NCBI GenBank assembly: GCA_963758365.1
Contig: CAVWVB010000001.1
Span: 1,860,001-1,924,000 of the forward strand
DNA length: 64,000 nt
DNA from: Dokdonella_A sp963758365
Lineage (GTDB): Bacteria; Pseudomonadota; Gammaproteobacteria; Xanthomonadales; Rhodanobacteraceae
Reading direction: 5' to 3'
Numbering within the stretch: the stretch's first letter is position 1; the number at the start of each line of letters is the position of its first letter. Both the position numbers and the translations under genes were made by a program. Under the pieces are notes generated by a model, which did no database searches, was not told where the DNA came from, and worked only from the letters and a program-made list of their open reading frames with translations. Below are positions 9,363 to 17,432 of this stretch, piece after piece.

Positions 9363-9385
9363 AAAAAATGGGCCCTAGGCCCATT
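9363..9385 (-). terminator. intrinsic terminator in the rimP leader (proximal)
   Basis: Read on the minus strand, ATGGGCC - TAG - GGCCCAT forms a perfect 7-bp stem with a 3-base loop followed by six U residues. It lies 52 bases upstream of the rimP start, so it would stop transcripts arriving from upstream unless antiterminated. Confidence 0.75.
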
Positions 9386-9461
9386 CCGTAGTCCGCCGTT
9401 GTGTCGCATCCCAACACCGGCTGGCCGCCAACGGCGACCGTCGCATCCTGCGATCACTCCA

Positions 9462-9489
9462 GAAAAAAAAAGCCACCCGAAGTGGCCTT
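9462..9489 (-). terminator. intrinsic terminator in the rimP leader (distal)
   Basis: On the minus strand GCCAC - TTCGG - GTGGC is followed by nine consecutive U residues. The stable UUCG-type loop and long U-tract make this a strong terminator. It is the first of two met by polymerase coming from tRNA-fMet. The enteric metY-rimP operon also carries terminators at this point, so an attenuation role is plausible. Confidence 0.8.
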
Positions 9490-9725
9490 TACCTGGGTTC
9501 TGGCTGCAGGTCGACCCGCAGCGCAGCGTCCGACCGGCCTCTCCGCATGCTCTCCCCTTGCGGGGTGGCCGCGAATGATAGCGGTCCGGAGGCTGCGCGC
9601 GCAAGCGGGGACTGCCTGCCGATGCGCCATACAGCGTTGTCGCTCCGGTTCCTTCACGTGTTCTTAGCACGCGATGCGGCAGGATACCCATGCGCGGCGG
9701 TTGCCCGTTCCTTGCCCGCTGCCAG

Positions 9726-9753
9726 TTGAACCCACAATCATCATCCGTATAGT
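9726..9753 (+). promoter_or_regulatory. putative sigma-70 promoter for the secreted hypothetical
   Basis: TTGAAC (9726-9731), 16 bases, TATAGT (9748-9753). Both boxes are close to consensus and read toward the plus-strand gene beginning about 130 bases downstream. A 9-bp hairpin at 9832-9858 would fall in its 5' untranslated region. Confidence 0.55.
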
Positions 9754-9831
9754 CAGCGGCTTGCGCGAGCCCCAGGCTGCGAACCACGCCCGTTTCGCGC
9801 GTCCCTTAATCGCGTATAAACAGTGCCCACC

Positions 9832-9858
9832 GCCCGGGGCTGCCCGCCGGCCCCGGGC
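9832..9858. promoter_or_regulatory. strong GC hairpin in a 5' UTR
   Basis: GCCCGGGGC (9832-9840) and GCCCCGGGC (9850-9858) pair perfectly around a 9-base loop. There is no T-tract on either side, so it is not a classical terminator. On the plus strand it sits 30-56 bases ahead of the hypothetical gene's start. Confidence 0.45.
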
Positions 9859-9887
9859 GCTGTCGTTCCGATGCCACCTAGTCAGCA

Positions 9888-10565
9888 ATGAGAAAAGATG
9901 TCATGAAATACCCGCTGTTCGCCGTTTTCGCGGCCTGTTCGATCGCCCGAGCGGCGTACGCTTCTGCAGACACGATCTTCTCCGATGGAATGGATCCTCC
10001 ATTCACCGGCTGCCCCGCAACCATCCAGACCGACGACGGTCCGCGCTACCGGGTTACGGTCTCGTCCGTGTCGTACGGCGTCTATCAGGCCCAGCGAACC
10101 AACCTGGACGTAACCGACTGGGACGGCCTGTGGGGCTACAACGCGGTGGTCGGACCGGTCACGCCGTGGCCCGGCGTGGGCGGCGCGGCTCCCGTGATCG
10201 TCCAGTTTCCGCGATCGGGCTATCTGTGCGCGCACTTTCATACCGACGCCGCTCCTGGACGCAACGGCAGCTTTTCAAATCCTTCCTATGTGGCCGGACC
10301 GAACGTCACGATGGCGATCAGCACGCGCGGCGGTGATTTCGATACCTGGCTTCCGACACCGGGCTGTCTCAAGGCGAACGTGGCGACGTCAGATGCGAGC
10401 CTCGTACGCTGGAAATACTCGCCGAATGCGCCGCAGGACTGGTGCAACCTGCAACCGGATACGGACTACTACGTCAACGTGATGTTTACGAATCACGCCT
10501 CGACCACGCAATGCGCGCCCACGGCACAGAGCTGCGTGATCGGCAGCGTGAGCTACCACAACTAG
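9888..10565 (+). CDS. secreted hypothetical protein
   Basis: No function recognised. The 225-residue product has a Sec-type signal peptide (hydrophobic YPLFAVFAACSIARAAYASA, cleavage likely after ASA). The mature part then begins DTIFSDGMDPPF, a short motif I associate with many secreted proteins of Lysobacterales (memory, not searched). Six cysteines in the mature part suggest disulfides and an extracytoplasmic location. A start at 9903 (MKYPLF) is equally possible and has AGAAAAG just upstream. It stands alone on the plus strand between tRNA-fMet and rimP, with its own promoter, as if inserted into a conserved neighbourhood. Confidence 0.75.
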   Translation: MRKDVMKYPLFAVFAACSIARAAYASADTIFSDGMDPPFTGCPATIQTDDGPRYRVTVSSVSYGVYQAQRTNLDVTDWDGLWGYNAVVGPVTPWPGVGGAAPVIVQFPRSGYLCAHFHTDAAPGRNGSFSNPSYVAGPNVTMAISTRGGDFDTWLPTPGCLKANVATSDASLVRWKYSPNAPQDWCNLQPDTDYYVNVMFTNHASTTQCAPTAQSCVIGSVSYHN

Positions 10566-10566
10566 C

Positions 10567-10591
10567 GACCGGTAACAGAGGAATTGAAAGC
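10567..10591 (+). repeat. dispersed 25-base motif, copy 1
   Basis: This 25-base segment ending in GAGGAATTGAAAGC recurs at 38149-38173 with 22 of 25 identical positions. This copy begins two bases after the stop codon of the secreted hypothetical. Confidence 0.5.
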
Positions 10592-10734
10592 AACGCGCAG
10601 ACGCGGAGCGCGGATCGGTGGCCTGCAGCGCGGCAGTCGCGTTTCAGTGCACCAGGGTGCACTGCGCGGAGCAGGCAACGCACGCTGATCAACCGGGACG
10701 GTCGGCGTGGTCTGCGCCGGAATGGAGCGGAAGA

Positions 10735-10811
10735 TGGTAGCGGGGGCAGGATTTGAACCTGCGACCTTCGGGTTATGAGCCCGACGAGCTGCCAGACTGC
10801 TCCACCCCGCA
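10735..10811 (-). tRNA. initiator tRNA-fMet (CAT)
   Basis: The minus strand folds as a 77-base tRNA including an encoded CCA. The anticodon stem GTCGGGCTCATAACCCGA carries three consecutive G:C pairs and anticodon CAT, the hallmark of initiator tRNA. The acceptor starts TGCGGGG and ends CCCCGCT-A-CCA, so positions 1 and 72 are T and T, unpaired as required for initiator function, although C1:A72 is the usual form. It follows nuoN by 58 bases and has its own promoter. Confidence 0.95.
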
Positions 10812-10822
10812 CCGAGCTGCGT

Positions 10823-10851
10823 AGTCTATCCAAAAACGCATGGAGCAGCAA
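10823..10851 (-). promoter_or_regulatory. putative sigma-70 promoter for tRNA-fMet
   Basis: On the minus strand TTGCTG (10851-10846), 17 bases, TAGACT (10828-10823). The -10 box ends 12 bases before the tRNA 5' end, which places the transcript start within a few bases of the mature tRNA. It lies in the 58-base gap after nuoN. Confidence 0.5.
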
Positions 10852-10869
10852 GCATGTGCGCCCGGCAAT

Positions 10870-12348
10870 CTACCCGGAAACCGTGCCCGTCAGCGCAAAC
10901 GCACGGTTGCACCATTCAAGCAATGGACCCCACGCGGCACCCAGTGCAAGCAGCGCAAGACCATTGATCGAAAGCGCCCAGCGGAACGAGCGATCTGCCG
11001 GCAGCGCGAGCGGCCTGTCGTCCTGGGGTGCGTCGAAGTACATCACCTTGACGACGCGCAGGTAGTAATAGAGTCCGATGATCGCGAACACGATCGCGAC
11101 GATCGCGAGCCAGAGCTGGCCCGCGTCGATGACGGCCCTCAGCACCATCAACTTCGCGAAGAAGCCGAACAGCGGGGGAACTCCGGCCAGCGAGAACATG
11201 GCGATCGCCATCACGCCCGCGTACCACGGATTACGCTGGTTCAGTCCCTTGAAATCGTCGATCTCCTCGGCCTCGAAACCGGCACGTGCGAGCAGCATGA
11301 TCATGCCGAAGGCGACGGTCGCCATCAGCGCATAGCTGATCATGTAGAACATCGCTGCGGAATAACCGGCGGCGGTGCCGTTGATGAAGCCGAGCAGCAG
11401 GAATCCGACGTGCGAGATCGTCGAGTAGGCGAGCATCCTCTTGAGATTGCTCTGCGCGATTGCAAACACGTTGCCGATCGCGAGCGAGAGTACCGCGAGC
11501 ACGCTCAGCATCGGCGTCCAGGTCTGATGCATGCCGCCCATCGCACCGTCGAGCAGACGCCAGGTCATGCCGAAGGCGGCGAGCTTGGACGCGGACCCGA
11601 CGAACAGGGTCACCGCGGTGGGTGCGCCCTGGTAGACGTCGGGCAGCCACATGTGGAACGGTGCCGCACCCAGCTTGAAAGCGGTGCCGACCACGAGAAA
11701 CACCAGCCCGAACACGAGCAAGGTGCGGTGCGGGCTTGCCGACGAGAAGTCGACGACCGTGTGGATTCCGGCCAGATCCAGGGTGCCGGTTGCGCCATAG
11801 ATCATCGACATCCCGTACAGCAGCAGGCCCGACGCGAGCGCACCGAGCACGAAGTACTTGATCGCGGCCTCCGACGAAATCGCCGAATCACGGTTCAAGG
11901 CGACCAGTGCATAGGAGCTCAGCGTCAACAGCTCGAGGCCCAGATAGGTCGTGACCAGGCTCCCGGCCGACACCAGCAGCATCATGCCGAGCGTCGCAAA
12001 CAGCAGCAGCAGGTAGAACTCGCCGACGAAGAGCCTGCGATCCCTGAGGTATCCGCGGCTGTAGACGAATACCAGTCCTGTCGTCAGCAGCACGAACAAC
12101 TTCAGGACCGTCGCCACGCCGTCGCGCAGGAACATGCCGTTGAACGCTGAAACCGTCTCGCCTTGAGCAGGCGCGTGGTGCCAGACCAGGATTCCGCTGA
12201 CCGCAATCGCGAACAACGACAGCCAATGCGTCAGGTCGCGGCGTTCGGGCCTGATGAACAGGTCGACAAGCAGAATCGCGCAGGTCGCTCCGAGCAGGAA
12301 CAGCTCCGGCAGCAGCGTCAGCAGATCGTTGGAATTGAACTGGATCAT
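10870..12348 (-). CDS. nuoN: NADH-quinone oxidoreductase subunit N
   Basis: NuoN is an antiporter-like proton-pumping subunit of the complex I membrane arm. It has 492 residues with about 14 hydrophobic segments and the family start IQFNSNDLLTLLPELFLL. The Lys/Glu-bearing channel region includes SSEAAIKYFVLGALASG. The start chosen is ATG 12348, preceded by GCGAGAG; an extension to 12378 overlaps nuoM and looks unrelated. It is the last gene of the nuo operon, 10 bases after nuoM. Confidence 0.97.
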   Translation of the reverse strand: MIQFNSNDLLTLLPELFLLGATCAILLVDLFIRPERRDLTHWLSLFAIAVSGILVWHHAPAQGETVSAFNGMFLRDGVATVLKLFVLLTTGLVFVYSRGYLRDRRLFVGEFYLLLLFATLGMMLLVSAGSLVTTYLGLELLTLSSYALVALNRDSAISSEAAIKYFVLGALASGLLLYGMSMIYGATGTLDLAGIHTVVDFSSASPHRTLLVFGLVFLVVGTAFKLGAAPFHMWLPDVYQGAPTAVTLFVGSASKLAAFGMTWRLLDGAMGGMHQTWTPMLSVLAVLSLAIGNVFAIAQSNLKRMLAYSTISHVGFLLLGFINGTAAGYSAAMFYMISYALMATVAFGMIMLLARAGFEAEEIDDFKGLNQRNPWYAGVMAIAMFSLAGVPPLFGFFAKLMVLRAVIDAGQLWLAIVAIVFAIIGLYYYLRVVKVMYFDAPQDDRPLALPADRSFRWALSINGLALLALGAAWGPLLEWCNRAFALTGTVSG

Positions 12349-12358
12349 CTCTCGCGAC

Positions 12359-13867
12359 TCATGCCTTGGCCAGACCAAGCTGCTGTACGAGCTGCAGCAC
12401 CGCGGGTTCCATCAGATCGATCAGCGGCTTCGGATAGAGACCGACCGCGAGCACCGCAAGCGCAAACGCACCCAGGACTATCCATTCGCGCGCGTCGAGG
12501 TCCTTCATCGTCGCGACCTTGTCGTTGCCGACCTCGCCGAACACGACCCTCTTGATCAGCCACAACGTGTACGCGGCGCCGATGATAAGCGTGAACGCGG
12601 CGAGCAGTGCAATCAACGGACTGTCCTGGAACGCGGCGAGAATCACCATGAACTCGCCGACGAACCCGCTGGTGCCGGGCAGTCCGCAATTGGCCATCGC
12701 GAACAGCACCATGAACGCAGCGAACCACGGCATCACGTTGGCGATGCCGCCATAGTCCCTGATCATGCGTGTATGCAGGCGGTCGTACATGACGCCGATG
12801 CACGAGAACATCGCACCGGAAATGAATCCATGCGAGACCATTTGTACCATCGCGCCCTGGATGCCGAGCCGCGCCGCGAGCGGGTTGCCGTGCGTGCGCA
12901 CGAGCGCCAGTGCGATGAAGATGCCCAGGGTCACGAATCCCATGTGCGCGATCGACGAATACGCAATCAGCTTCTTCATGTCGTCCTGGACGAGCGCGAC
13001 ATAACCGATGTAGATGATCGCGATCAACGACATCGCGATGACCACCCACGCATATTCCTGAGATGCATCCGGGGTGATCGGCAGCGAGAAACGGATGAAA
13101 CCGTAGCCGCCGACCTTGAGCATGATTGCGGCGAGGATCACCGAGCCGCCGGTAGGAGCCTCGACGTGCGCGTCCGGAAGCCACGTGTGCACCGGCCACA
13201 TCGGCACCTTGATCGCGAACGCGATCAGGAACGCGAAGAACAGCCAGGCCTGCTCCTTCGTGCCAAGGCTCGCCTGCGAGAACGCGGCCAGCGAGAAATC
13301 GCCGGTCTTCATGTGCAGGTAGATCAGGCCGACCAGCATGAAGATCGAACCGAGAAACGTGTAGATGAAGAACTTGAGGGTCGCATAAACGCGTCTCGGC
13401 CCACCCCAGATTCCGATGATGATGAACATCGGTATCAGCATGCCTTCGAAGAACACGTAGAACAGCAGCGCATCGGTGGCCGCGAAAACCCCGATCAGCA
13501 AGCCCTCGAGCGCGAGCATCGCCGACATGTACTGCGAAACGCGCTTGTCGATCGGCCCCCATGACCCGACGATCACGAGGACGCTCGTGAATGCCGTGAG
13601 CACGATCAGCGCGATCGAGATGCCGTCGACGCCGAGCGCGTAGTTCGAGTTCAACGCGGGAATCCACGCATACCTTTCGGCGAACTGCATGCCGGGGACA
13701 GCCGGCACATAGCCCGTCCACAGCGGAATCGACAGCGCCAATGTCGCCAGCGTGACCAGCAGCGACAGCCAGCGCGCGATGTTCGCCTGTCGATCGAAGG
13801 CGAGCACGGCGACTGCGCCGAGAATCGGCAGCCAGATCAGTAGGCTCAGCAGATGCGGAACGTGCAT
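12359..13867 (-). CDS. nuoM: NADH-quinone oxidoreductase subunit M
   Basis: NuoM is a second antiporter-like proton channel of complex I. The 502-residue protein shows the family signatures EGMLIPMFIIIGIWG, the FFIYTFLGSIFMLVGL stretch and PVHTWLPDAHVEAPT, with the conserved glutamate (FFEGML) and the lysine-containing helices in place. ATG 13867 is the start. It lies 21 bases after nuoL and 10 before nuoN, consistent with one transcript. Confidence 0.98.
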   Translation of the reverse strand: MHVPHLLSLLIWLPILGAVAVLAFDRQANIARWLSLLVTLATLALSIPLWTGYVPAVPGMQFAERYAWIPALNSNYALGVDGISIALIVLTAFTSVLVIVGSWGPIDKRVSQYMSAMLALEGLLIGVFAATDALLFYVFFEGMLIPMFIIIGIWGGPRRVYATLKFFIYTFLGSIFMLVGLIYLHMKTGDFSLAAFSQASLGTKEQAWLFFAFLIAFAIKVPMWPVHTWLPDAHVEAPTGGSVILAAIMLKVGGYGFIRFSLPITPDASQEYAWVVIAMSLIAIIYIGYVALVQDDMKKLIAYSSIAHMGFVTLGIFIALALVRTHGNPLAARLGIQGAMVQMVSHGFISGAMFSCIGVMYDRLHTRMIRDYGGIANVMPWFAAFMVLFAMANCGLPGTSGFVGEFMVILAAFQDSPLIALLAAFTLIIGAAYTLWLIKRVVFGEVGNDKVATMKDLDAREWIVLGAFALAVLAVGLYPKPLIDLMEPAVLQLVQQLGLAKA

Positions 13868-13888
13868 GGTCGGTTCTTGTTCCCCGGA

Positions 13889-15925
13889 TCAAAAGGCTGC
13901 GCGGCCGACGACCCACCAGACGCCGCCCAGCAATGCGATCAGGCCGAGGATCATTGCGAAAGCGTAGTGGTAGAGGTATCCGGACTGCAGCCAGCGCAGG
14001 GTCGCCGAAACGCGTGCGACCAGCGCCGCGGAACCGTCGATCGCGATGCCGTCGATCAGGGCCACGTCACCTCCCCTCCACAGACCGCGTCCGAGCGCCA
14101 CGCCGCCGCGCGCGAATACCGTCTGATAGAGCTCGTCGATCCAGTACTTGTTCACCAGCATCGTGTAGATCGGACGCAGCGCGTTCTGCGCCCGGTCGGC
14201 GACGCCGGGGTTGAGTAGCCAGACGTAGGTCGCGGTCAGAAATCCGGCCAATGCGATCCAGAACGGCCACTGCGCGAATCCGTGCAGGACCATCGCGAGC
14301 GGGCCGTGGAATTCCTGGCCGACTTCGCCCAGCACGTTGTGTTCGCTGCCGACTCGGATCGCGCCGCCGAACCAGCCATCGAACAGCATCGGCCCGATCG
14401 TGAACCAGCCGATCAGCACGGACGGGATCGCAAGCAGGACCAGTGGCACGGTGATGACCCAGGGCGATTCATGCGGTGCATGGGCGAGATGGCCGGGCTC
14501 ATGGTGGGCGTGGTGATCGTGGGCATGACGGTGATGGGCATCGACGACGAAGCGTTCGTTGCCGTGGAAGGTCATGTAAAGCAGGCGAAAGCTGTACAAG
14601 GCCGTCACGAACACGCCGGCGAGCACGCAGAAGTAGGCGTATCCCGAAAACAGGCGATGCGATTCGCCGACCGCCTCTATGATCGCGTCCTTGGAGAAGA
14701 AGCCGGCAAATCCCGGGGCTCCCGCGAGCGCGAGCGATCCGATCCACATCGTGATCCAGGTGACCGGCATGTACTTGCGCAGGCCGCCCATGTAGCGCAT
14801 GTCCTGCTCGTGATGCATTGCGACGATCACCGAGCCCGCGCCAAGGAAGAGCAGTGCCTTGAAGAACGCGTGTGTCATCAGGTGATAGACGCCGCCCGCG
14901 TATGCGGACACGCCGAGCGCGACCGTCATGTAACCGAGTTGGGAAAGCGTCGAGTACGCGATGACCCGCTTGATGTCGTTCTGGACGATGCCGATCAAGC
15001 CGGTGAACAAGGCGGTCGTCGCACCAATGACCAGAACGAACGCGAGCGCGGTCTCCGACAGCTCGAACAGCGGCGACATGCGCGCGACCATGAAGATGCC
15101 CGCGGTGACCATGGTCGCGGCATGGATGAGCGCTGAAATCGGCGTCGGACCTTCCATCGAATCGGGCAGCCATACATGCAGCGGGACCTGCGCCGACTTG
15201 CCCATTGCACCGATGAACAGGCACACGCAGATGATCGTTGCGACATGCCACGGATGGCCCGCCAGAATCTCGACGGTCTTCGCACCCGCGGCCGGATTGA
15301 GCGTCGCCGCGAACACGTGCGCGTAGTCGAGCGAGCCGAACCACAACACGACGCCGGCGATTCCGAGCACAAAGCCGAAATCGCCGACCCGGTTGACCAG
15401 AAACGCCTTCAGACTCGCGAAAATCGCGGTCGGGCGCCTGAACCAGAAGCCGATCAGCAGGTAGGAAACGAGACCGACGGCCTCCCAGCCGAAGAACAGC
15501 TGCAGGAAGTTGTTGCTCATGACCAGCATCAGCATCGAGAACGTGAACAGCGCGATATAGCTGAAGAAGCGCTGGAAACCGTCGTCGTCGGCCATGTACC
15601 CGATCGTGTAGATGTGCACCATCAGGGAAACGAAAGTCACGACCGCCATCATCATCGCGGTCAGGCGATCGACCATGAAGCCGACATGCGCGCCGAACGA
15701 ACCGACCTGGAACCAGGTGTAGATGTTCTCGTTGAACGTTCCGGCTCCGCCCCAGACCAGATCATGAAGCACCTGCAGCGACAGCGCGCACGACACCGCG
15801 ACGCCGGCGATCGTGATGCCTGCGGCACCGATGCGGCCGATCAGGTTGCGGAACAGGCCGGCGACGACCGCGCCGAACAGCGGCGCGAGCACGATCGTCA
15901 GCAGTATGCCTTTGGAGAGCATCAT
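13889..15925 (-). CDS. nuoL: NADH-quinone oxidoreductase subunit L
   Basis: NuoL is the distal proton-pumping subunit of complex I, with the long C-terminal lateral helix. The length of 678 residues is in the family range. Signatures seen include FFGWEAVGLVSYLLIGFWF, PLHVWLPDSMEGPTP and THAFFKALLFLGAGSV. A His-rich cytoplasmic loop (HHRHAHDHHAHH) occurs around residue 450, a feature of many NuoL proteins. Two adjacent ATGs (15925, 15922) could serve as start. The gap to nuoK is 6 bases. Confidence 0.98.
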   Translation of the reverse strand: MMLSKGILLTIVLAPLFGAVVAGLFRNLIGRIGAAGITIAGVAVSCALSLQVLHDLVWGGAGTFNENIYTWFQVGSFGAHVGFMVDRLTAMMMAVVTFVSLMVHIYTIGYMADDDGFQRFFSYIALFTFSMLMLVMSNNFLQLFFGWEAVGLVSYLLIGFWFRRPTAIFASLKAFLVNRVGDFGFVLGIAGVVLWFGSLDYAHVFAATLNPAAGAKTVEILAGHPWHVATIICVCLFIGAMGKSAQVPLHVWLPDSMEGPTPISALIHAATMVTAGIFMVARMSPLFELSETALAFVLVIGATTALFTGLIGIVQNDIKRVIAYSTLSQLGYMTVALGVSAYAGGVYHLMTHAFFKALLFLGAGSVIVAMHHEQDMRYMGGLRKYMPVTWITMWIGSLALAGAPGFAGFFSKDAIIEAVGESHRLFSGYAYFCVLAGVFVTALYSFRLLYMTFHGNERFVVDAHHRHAHDHHAHHEPGHLAHAPHESPWVITVPLVLLAIPSVLIGWFTIGPMLFDGWFGGAIRVGSEHNVLGEVGQEFHGPLAMVLHGFAQWPFWIALAGFLTATYVWLLNPGVADRAQNALRPIYTMLVNKYWIDELYQTVFARGGVALGRGLWRGGDVALIDGIAIDGSAALVARVSATLRWLQSGYLYHYAFAMILGLIALLGGVWWVVGRAAF

Positions 15926-15931
15926 CTTTGA

Positions 15932-16237
15932 TCAGCCCTTCAGCGAATCGATTTCGGTGACATTGATCGTGGCGCGATTGCGGAACAGGACGACCAGGAT
16001 CGCGAGGCCGATCGCCGACTCCGCCGCGGCTACGGTAAGGATGAAGAACACGAACACCTGTCCGGCCGGATCACCCAGATAGCGCGAGAACGCGATGAAA
16101 TTCGTGTTGACCGCCAGCAGCATGAGCTCGATCGCCATCAGCAGTGTGATCACGTTCTTGCGGTTGATGAAGATGCCGGCCACTGCGATGCAGAACAGGA
16201 TCGCGCCGAGACTCAGGAAATGGGGGAGCGTGATCAT
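15932..16237 (-). CDS. nuoK: NADH-quinone oxidoreductase subunit K
   Basis: NuoK is a small three-helix subunit of the complex I membrane arm. At 101 residues it has the exact family length, starts MITLPHFLSLGAILF and carries both conserved membrane glutamates (IELMLLAVN and AAAESAIGLAI). Its ATG overlaps the nuoJ stop by 4 bases (ATGA), so the two are translationally coupled. The frame extends much further upstream but reads through nuoJ, so the short form is the gene. Confidence 0.98.
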   Translation of the reverse strand: MITLPHFLSLGAILFCIAVAGIFINRKNVITLLMAIELMLLAVNTNFIAFSRYLGDPAGQVFVFFILTVAAAESAIGLAILVVLFRNRATINVTEIDSLKG

Positions 16238-16866
16238 GGCGTGGGCGCCTCCGGTTTTGTCCCGGCTGCGGGGCGCTCGGCCTGCATCTTGACCACGCGG
16301 ACGCGATCGCGCGGGTCGACGCGAACCTGGCGTCCCACGTTCTGGGTCTTGATTCCGGCGCGTCGGCGCAGCGTAAGCGGGATCGCCGCGATGATCGCGA
16401 CGGTGAGGATCAGCGCGGCGACCTCGAACGGCAGCAGATAGCGGCTGAACAGCGCGTTCGCGAGCCACTCGGTGTTCGTCATCCCGGCCGCCGTCGCCGG
16501 ATCCGGCGACGGCGCCACCTGCATCGTGCGTACACCGATCAGTGCGAGCATCTCGATCAGCATCAGGACCGCCACCGCGAGTCCGATCGGCAGCGCGCGC
16601 ACGAACCCCTCGCGCAGCGGATCGAGATCCAGGTCGAGCATCATCACCACGAACAGGAACAGCACCATGACCGCACCCACGTAGACCAGCACGAGCACGA
16701 TCGCGAGGAATTCGGCATCGGCGAGCAGCCAGGTGCAGGCCGTCGAAAAGAACGTGAGCACGAGGCACAGCGCGGCATGCACCGGGCTGCGCACCGACAC
16801 CACCGCAAGCGCCGCACCGACCGTGATCGCCGCGAACGCATAGAAGCAGATCAACGGAAAACTCAT
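16234..16866 (-). CDS. nuoJ: NADH-quinone oxidoreductase subunit J
   Basis: NuoJ is a five-helix membrane subunit of complex I. It has 210 residues, starting MSFPLICFYAFAAITVGAAL with AAGGAG 8 bases upstream of ATG 16866. The conserved YVGAVMVLFLFVVMML helix, with the pi-bulge region, is intact. The C-terminal 35 residues are basic and low in similarity. The gap to nuoI is 67 bases. Confidence 0.97.
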   Translation of the reverse strand: MSFPLICFYAFAAITVGAALAVVSVRSPVHAALCLVLTFFSTACTWLLADAEFLAIVLVLVYVGAVMVLFLFVVMMLDLDLDPLREGFVRALPIGLAVAVLMLIEMLALIGVRTMQVAPSPDPATAAGMTNTEWLANALFSRYLLPFEVAALILTVAIIAAIPLTLRRRAGIKTQNVGRQVRVDPRDRVRVVKMQAERPAAGTKPEAPTP

Positions 16867-16933
16867 GCGGTCGCTCCTTGATGCGCGCTCCTGCCGTAGG
16901 CCGCAATGGCAGACTGCCTGTTCACTCGTGTTC

Positions 16934-17422
16934 TCATCGGTAGGCCGCATCCTGGGCCCGCGCCGCGGCAATCTCGCTTTCGAACCGGTCGCCGATCGCG
17001 AGCAGCTGCTGCTTGTTCACGATGTTTTCCCCGCGCTTCTCGAAATGGTATTCGTGGATCGACGTCTCGACGATCGAATCGACCGGACAGCTCTCCTCGC
17101 AGAAACCGCAGTAGATGCACTTGAACAGGTCGATGTCGTAGCGCGTGGTGCGGCGCGTACCGTCCGCGCGCGGTGCCGAATCGATCGTGATCGCGAGCGC
17201 CGGGCATACCGCCTCGCAGAGCTTGCACGCGATGCAGCGCTCCTCGCCGTTCGGATAGCGCCGCAGCGCATGCAGTCCGCGGAAACGGTTCGACTTCGGA
17301 ATGTGTTCCATCGGATAGCGCACCGTGTACTTCGGGCGCCACAGGTACTTGAACGTCAGGCCGAGGCCGGCGAACAGTTCCACCAGCAGCAGACTCCTGA
17401 GATAGCTCTTGACTCGCTTCAT
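16934..17422 (-). CDS. nuoI: NADH-quinone oxidoreductase subunit I
   Basis: NuoI is the two-[4Fe-4S] ferredoxin-like subunit (clusters N6a and N6b) of the peripheral arm. The 162-residue chain has both motifs, CIACKLCEAVCP and CIYCGFCEESCP, with all eight cysteines, and the family hallmark PVDSIVET. The N-terminal amphipathic helix that anchors it to the membrane arm is present. The start is ATG 17422, 10 bases after nuoH. Confidence 0.98.
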   Translation of the reverse strand: MKRVKSYLRSLLLVELFAGLGLTFKYLWRPKYTVRYPMEHIPKSNRFRGLHALRRYPNGEERCIACKLCEAVCPALAITIDSAPRADGTRRTTRYDIDLFKCIYCGFCEESCPVDSIVETSIHEYHFEKRGENIVNKQQLLAIGDRFESEIAAARAQDAAYR

Positions 17423-17432
17423 GCCGATCGCC

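Larger units (their letters stand above)
9312..9887. other. 576-base gap between rimP and the secreted hypothetical
   Basis: This gap holds the two minus-strand terminators, a plus-strand promoter at 9726-9753, a second AT-rich box TATAAA at 9815-9820 with only a weak -35, and a perfect 9-bp GC stem at 9832-9858. No coding frame with family likeness was seen in 9490-9725. Confidence 0.6.
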
